Positions 7,316 to 9,198 of a stretch of 9,198 nt of DNA are shown here, one piece after another. Each line of letters opens with the position of its first letter. Position 1 is the first letter of the stretch. This DNA comes from Gemmatimonadales bacterium (GTDB lineage: Bacteria; Gemmatimonadota; Gemmatimonadetes; Gemmatimonadales; GWC2-71-9). The stretch is taken from positions 1 through 9,198 of the forward strand of contig JACDDX010000050.1 of the NCBI GenBank assembly GCA_013816685.1. The letters are read 5' to 3'. The position numbers were made by a program, and so were the translations under genes. The notes below the pieces were generated by a model. It made no database searches and had not been told where the DNA came from. It saw only the letters and a list, made by a program, of their open reading frames with translations.

Positions 7316-7926
7316 GACTGCTGGCAGCGACGCGGAGCCCGGGCAAGCAGCGGGAGATTCGCCGCGTACTCGAACCGCTCGGCCTCAGCATCGCGTTCCC
7401 TGACGATCTCGGCGTGTTCGAATCGCCGGCCGAGCTCCTGCTCGAAAATGCCGCCACCTTCGAGGGGAATGCGCGGCGAAAAGCCGAGTACTTTGTTCGC
7501 CTCACCGGCATGCCAGCGTTCGCCGACGACAGCGGCCTCGAGGTCTACGCGCTCGGCGGCCTGCCGGGCATCCGCTCGAAGCGCTGGGCCGGGGCCGTGG
7601 GATCGGATCAGGACGTAGACGCCGCCAACAACGCGGAGCTGCTGCGGCGCTTGGCGGGGGCGCGGGAGATGAAGCGCCGTGCGCGCTACCGGTGTGTGCT
7701 CGTGCTGCTCCGCTCCGAGTCGGCGGTTCCCGAGGTCGCCGAGGGCATCTGTCATGGGCGGATTCTGGAGGCGCCCACGGGGTCGGAGGGCTTCGGGTAC
7801 GATCCGCTCTTCTTCAGCGACGACTTGTCCCGGGCATTCGGGCAGGCCACGGCGGAGGAGAAGGATGCCGTCAGCCACCGCGGCCGCGCGCTGCGAGCGC
7901 TGGCTGAACGCCTGGGCGCTGTCTGA
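7312..7926 (+). CDS. rdgB: XTP/dITP pyrophosphatase (non-canonical purine NTPase, HAM1 family)
   Basis: A 204-residue house-cleaning enzyme that hydrolyses dITP, ITP and XTP to the monophosphate and pyrophosphate, keeping deaminated purines out of DNA and RNA. The GTG start at 7312 lies in the GTGA overlap with rph. Family motifs in order: ATRSPGK near residue 6, ENAATFEGNARRKA (N53, K57), ADDSGLEV (71-78, with the likely general base D73), LPGIRSKRWAG (84-94), GFGYDPLF (160-167) and SHRGRAL (188-194). The usual Asn of the N-terminal ATxNxGK motif is Ser9 here; the rest of the active site is intact. The enzyme is a cytoplasmic homodimer in characterised members. It appears to be the last protein gene of the plus-strand run; 74 bases separate it from tRNA-Pro, with no obvious intrinsic terminator. 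Confidence 0.94.
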   Translation: MRLLAATRSPGKQREIRRVLEPLGLSIAFPDDLGVFESPAELLLENAATFEGNARRKAEYFVRLTGMPAFADDSGLEVYALGGLPGIRSKRWAGAVGSDQDVDAANNAELLRRLAGAREMKRRARYRCVLVLLRSESAVPEVAEGICHGRILEAPTGSEGFGYDPLFFSDDLSRAFGQATAEEKDAVSHRGRALRALAERLGAV

Positions 7927-7979
7927 TCGGCGCCGTTCCTACCAGGCGTTCGACAAGCGCGCTAAGTTGAAGTCCGTTT

Positions 7980-7993
7980 CGCCGGGCACGGCG
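7980..7993 (+). other. Small GC hairpin just upstream of tRNA-Pro
   Basis: CGCCG-GGCA-CGGCG forms a perfect five-pair stem with a four-base loop, ending seven bases before the tRNA. No T-run follows on either strand, so it does not look like an intrinsic terminator. It could be a structure in a tRNA precursor leader, or simply chance in GC-rich DNA. Confidence 0.3.
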
Positions 7994-8000
7994 ACAGTGA

Positions 8001-8074
8001 CGGGGTGTGGCGCAGTCCGGTAGCGCGCCTGCTTTGGGAGCAGGAGGTCCCGGGTTCGAATCCCGGCGCCCCGA
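8001..8074 (+). tRNA. tRNA-Pro (anticodon UGG)
   Basis: A complete 74-base cloverleaf folds by eye. The acceptor is CGGGGTG with CGCCCCG (one G-U pair) and the discriminator is A. The D arm is GCGC/GCGC. The anticodon stem CCTGC/GCAGG holds loop TTTGGGA with anticodon TGG at 8035-8037. The T arm is CCGGG/CCCGG with TTCGAAT. The C1-G72 first pair and the GGG run in the loop are typical of bacterial tRNA-Pro. The 3' CCA is not encoded, so a CCA-adding enzyme must complete it. UGG reads CCA, CCG and, by wobble, other proline codons. No convincing own promoter was found in 7927-8000, so it may be read through from rdgB. Confidence 0.96.
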
Positions 8075-8097
8075 TCAAAGAACTCGTGGTTCCGCAG

Positions 8098-9000
8098 CTA
8101 GAACGCCGGCGCGACCAGGCCGAGCGCACTTACCAGGGTACGAAGCGCGAGCCCGCTGTTGTGGAACGTCCTCCAGCGTAGCCCATGGCGCTCGCAGAAG
8201 GTCTGGAATGCGTTCGGACGGAAAATTTCGCGTACGCTGTGGGCGATCCGCACGTCGTGGGACGACAGCACGCCCTGCGGGCCCAGGCGGCGAAACGCCG
8301 TCTGAAACTCCCAGGTCATGTGCTGGGATGTGTGAAGGCTGTCGTGGTGGAAGAGGTCGATCTCGGACTGTCGTTCGAGAAGCGCAGGGAGCTCGCGGCG
8401 GCTGTCGCCCTCCACGAACGTCCAGCGCTTTCTCAGCTCGGCGGGAACGAGGAAGTCATGCGCGGGTTCTTGGGGATCGCGCGGCAGATCGATGCTGAAG
8501 AGCTCGCCCTCTCCGTTCCGCGCAAGGGCGGCGAGAATGTGCGCGCTGGCTGAGCCATACAGCACGCCGGTTTCGACGACCACACGCGGCCGTGTCGCAC
8601 GGACGACCAAGTAAAGCGCTTCGTGGCTCAGCGCGTCGGAGGTGCCGAGTCGCTGAGGCCCGGTGAACTCCCACAGCTTTCGGCGCCCTGAAGCATACTC
8701 GCGGCAGAAGTCTGAATCGCGGTACTCGGCCTGTAGTGCCGCGGCGTCAACCCCGAACCGCTCCGACACCCACGAGACGAGTCGCATGCGATCCACAGCC
8801 ACGCCCGTCCGTGCCAGTCGCGCCCGGAGCAACAGCCGTAGCACTGCTCGTCCCGGATGGCGCACTGCCTTCCCGGCCAATCGGAGGGCAGCCCTGGGCC
8901 CGCTCTGGGCTCGTCCTCCCGGCAAACCGGCGTCACCAAGATCGTTCGATGATTGATTGTCGCAGGACCGCAGGCTCGCGGCGGTGGGGCTGTCGTCCAT
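8098..9000 (-). CDS. Class I SAM-dependent methyltransferase (Methyltransf_24 / CmcI-like)
   Basis: A 300-residue protein read right to left from ATG at 9000-8998; GGAG lies seven bases upstream of it (9011-9008). Residues ~1-35 are polar and low-complexity; ~36-70 form an Arg/Leu-rich amphipathic stretch. The Rossmann methyltransferase domain spans ~120-255. It has motif I VVVETGVLYGSASAHIL (E143-T-G, then G149), acidic D171 in FSIDLP for the SAM ribose, VEGDS (D199), and IDLFHHDSLHT (215-224) with the HHD and later His typical of this family. The sequence LGPQGVLSSHDV closes the core. Relatives modify small molecules or sugars, often in cell-surface or natural-product gene sets; the substrate here cannot be told. 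The gene is convergent with rdgB and tRNA-Pro and divergent from the HTH gene. A later in-frame ATG (residue 72) would cut into the conserved lead-in and is unlikely. Confidence 0.82.
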   Translation of the reverse strand: MDDSPTAASLRSCDNQSSNDLGDAGLPGGRAQSGPRAALRLAGKAVRHPGRAVLRLLLRARLARTGVAVDRMRLVSWVSERFGVDAAALQAEYRDSDFCREYASGRRKLWEFTGPQRLGTSDALSHEALYLVVRATRPRVVVETGVLYGSASAHILAALARNGEGELFSIDLPRDPQEPAHDFLVPAELRKRWTFVEGDSRRELPALLERQSEIDLFHHDSLHTSQHMTWEFQTAFRRLGPQGVLSSHDVRIAHSVREIFRPNAFQTFCERHGLRWRTFHNSGLALRTLVSALGLVAPAF

Positions 9001-9007
9001 GCTGGTG

Positions 9008-9011
9008 CTCC
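9008..9011 (-). promoter_or_regulatory. Shine-Dalgarno of the methyltransferase gene
   Basis: On the minus strand GGAG precedes the ATG at 9000 by seven bases. This supports the full-length 300-residue start. Confidence 0.5.
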
Positions 9012-9083
9012 GTACGGGCGGTGTCGTCAGGGGTGCCGCGTCATCCTGTGCTCTGGTCCCGGCAGTCCTGCGTTCAGCGTTGC

Positions 9084-9112
9084 TTTACCTTTTGTCCGGT
9101 AGGACTTAACAT
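9084..9112 (+). promoter_or_regulatory. Candidate sigma70-type promoter for the HTH gene
   Basis: TTTACC (9084-9089) and TAACAT (9107-9112) are separated by 17 bases, each matching four of six consensus positions. It lies in the most AT-rich part of the divergent region, 25 bases before ATG 9138. Position and spacing are good; the boxes are only moderate matches, and start-site data are absent. Confidence 0.4.
9094..9105. promoter_or_regulatory. Inverted repeat GTCC-N4-GGAC, candidate operator
   Basis: The sequence GTCCGGTAGGAC is a perfect four-base inverted repeat around GGTA. It lies wholly between the candidate -35 and -10 boxes, where a repressor would block polymerase. An overlapping TACC-N8-GGTA repeat (9086-9101) shares its centre region. 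With an XRE-type gene starting 33 bases downstream, autoregulation is a reasonable guess. Short repeats like this also occur by chance. Confidence 0.35.
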
Positions 9113-9137
9113 AGGCACACGCCACTCTGGGGCCAAG

Positions 9138-9198
9138 ATGACCGCAGCGAATCTGGGAGAGACGCTGCGCCGCCTTCGGGGCCGCGCTCAACTCTCGC
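9138..9198 (+). CDS. N-terminus of an XRE-type helix-turn-helix regulator (3' end outside window)
   Basis: Only the first 20 residues are visible: an ATG at 9138 with GGGG five bases upstream. The sequence runs LGETLRRLRGRAQLS from residue 6, matching helix 1 of the Cro/C1 (XRE) HTH family, whose usual opening is LG-x-x-LR-x-LR-x-x-x-x-LS. Such proteins bind operator DNA as dimers, often next to their own promoter. It is divergent from the methyltransferase gene across a 137-base gap. Any C-terminal sensor or cupin domain is beyond the window, so its ligand and targets are unknown. Confidence 0.6.
   Translation, partial: MTAANLGETLRRLRGRAQLS

Noticed and set aside
6673..7878. 401-codon minus-strand open frame across rph and rdgB
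   Set aside because: Both plus-strand genes carry complete family motifs; the antisense translation is low-complexity and shows no motif.
7950..7978. TCGACA (7950-7955) as a -35 box for tRNA-Pro
   Set aside because: It matches five of six -35 positions, but nothing resembling a -10 box lies 16-18 bases downstream.
7980..7993. CGCCG/CGGCG hairpin as the terminator of the operon
   Set aside because: There is no T-run after the stem on either strand, and it lies directly before the tRNA.
8055..8074. tRNA-Pro 3' end as a phage or island attachment site
   Set aside because: No second copy of this sequence and no integrase gene is seen in the window, so there is no direct support.
8007..8498. 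163-codon plus-strand frame beginning inside tRNA-Pro
   Set aside because: It starts within a structural RNA and runs antisense to the methyltransferase; the product is Arg/Gly/Ser-rich without domains.

Overview
The window is a high-GC chromosomal segment from a diderm (outer-membrane) bacterium. A run of eight tightly packed plus-strand genes fills about the first 7.9 kb. A tRNA-Pro gene follows, then a methyltransferase gene on the minus strand, then the first codons of a divergent HTH regulator. The GC content, frequent GTG/TTG starts, LptE and heptose-activation genes and the large PD40/outer-membrane-barrel protein fit a Gemmatimonadota-like lineage. That placement is inferred from gene content and is not proved.

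Region 1 (1-6116) is an envelope block. It starts with the 3' part of a HEAT-repeat protein fused to a C-terminal cyclophilin prolyl isomerase. Next is a 944-residue secreted protein joining an HEMVH zinc-peptidase domain, a PD40-type propeller and an Omp85-like outer-membrane beta-barrel. A LolB-like lipoprotein, the LPS-assembly lipoprotein LptE and a small single-span membrane protein of DUF4845 type follow.

Region 2 (6139-7926) continues in the same direction with rfaE2 (ADP-heptose synthesis for LPS core), rph (RNase PH, tRNA 3' trimming) and rdgB (XTP/dITP pyrophosphatase). From the first gene to rdgB, neighbours overlap by 1-35 bases or lie at most 22 bases apart, so they probably form one transcription unit whose promoter is upstream of the window. 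The shared theme of the first six genes is outer-membrane building: folding catalysis, barrel or protease quality control, lipoprotein and LPS delivery, and LPS core sugar supply. rph and rdgB are housekeeping genes.

Region 3 (7927-9198) holds tRNA-Pro(UGG), which ends 23 bases before the tail of a convergent class I SAM-dependent methyltransferase gene. A 137-base divergent intergenic region then leads to a truncated XRE-type regulator. It contains a candidate promoter with a small inverted repeat between its -35 and -10 boxes. No gene-free stretch exceeds 300 bases. No CRISPR array, insertion sequence or integrase was seen.

The most interesting object is the peptidase-propeller-barrel fusion and its setting beside LptE, a LolB-like lipoprotein and a prolyl isomerase. 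This could be an outer-membrane assembly or quality-control module, but that role is a hypothesis.
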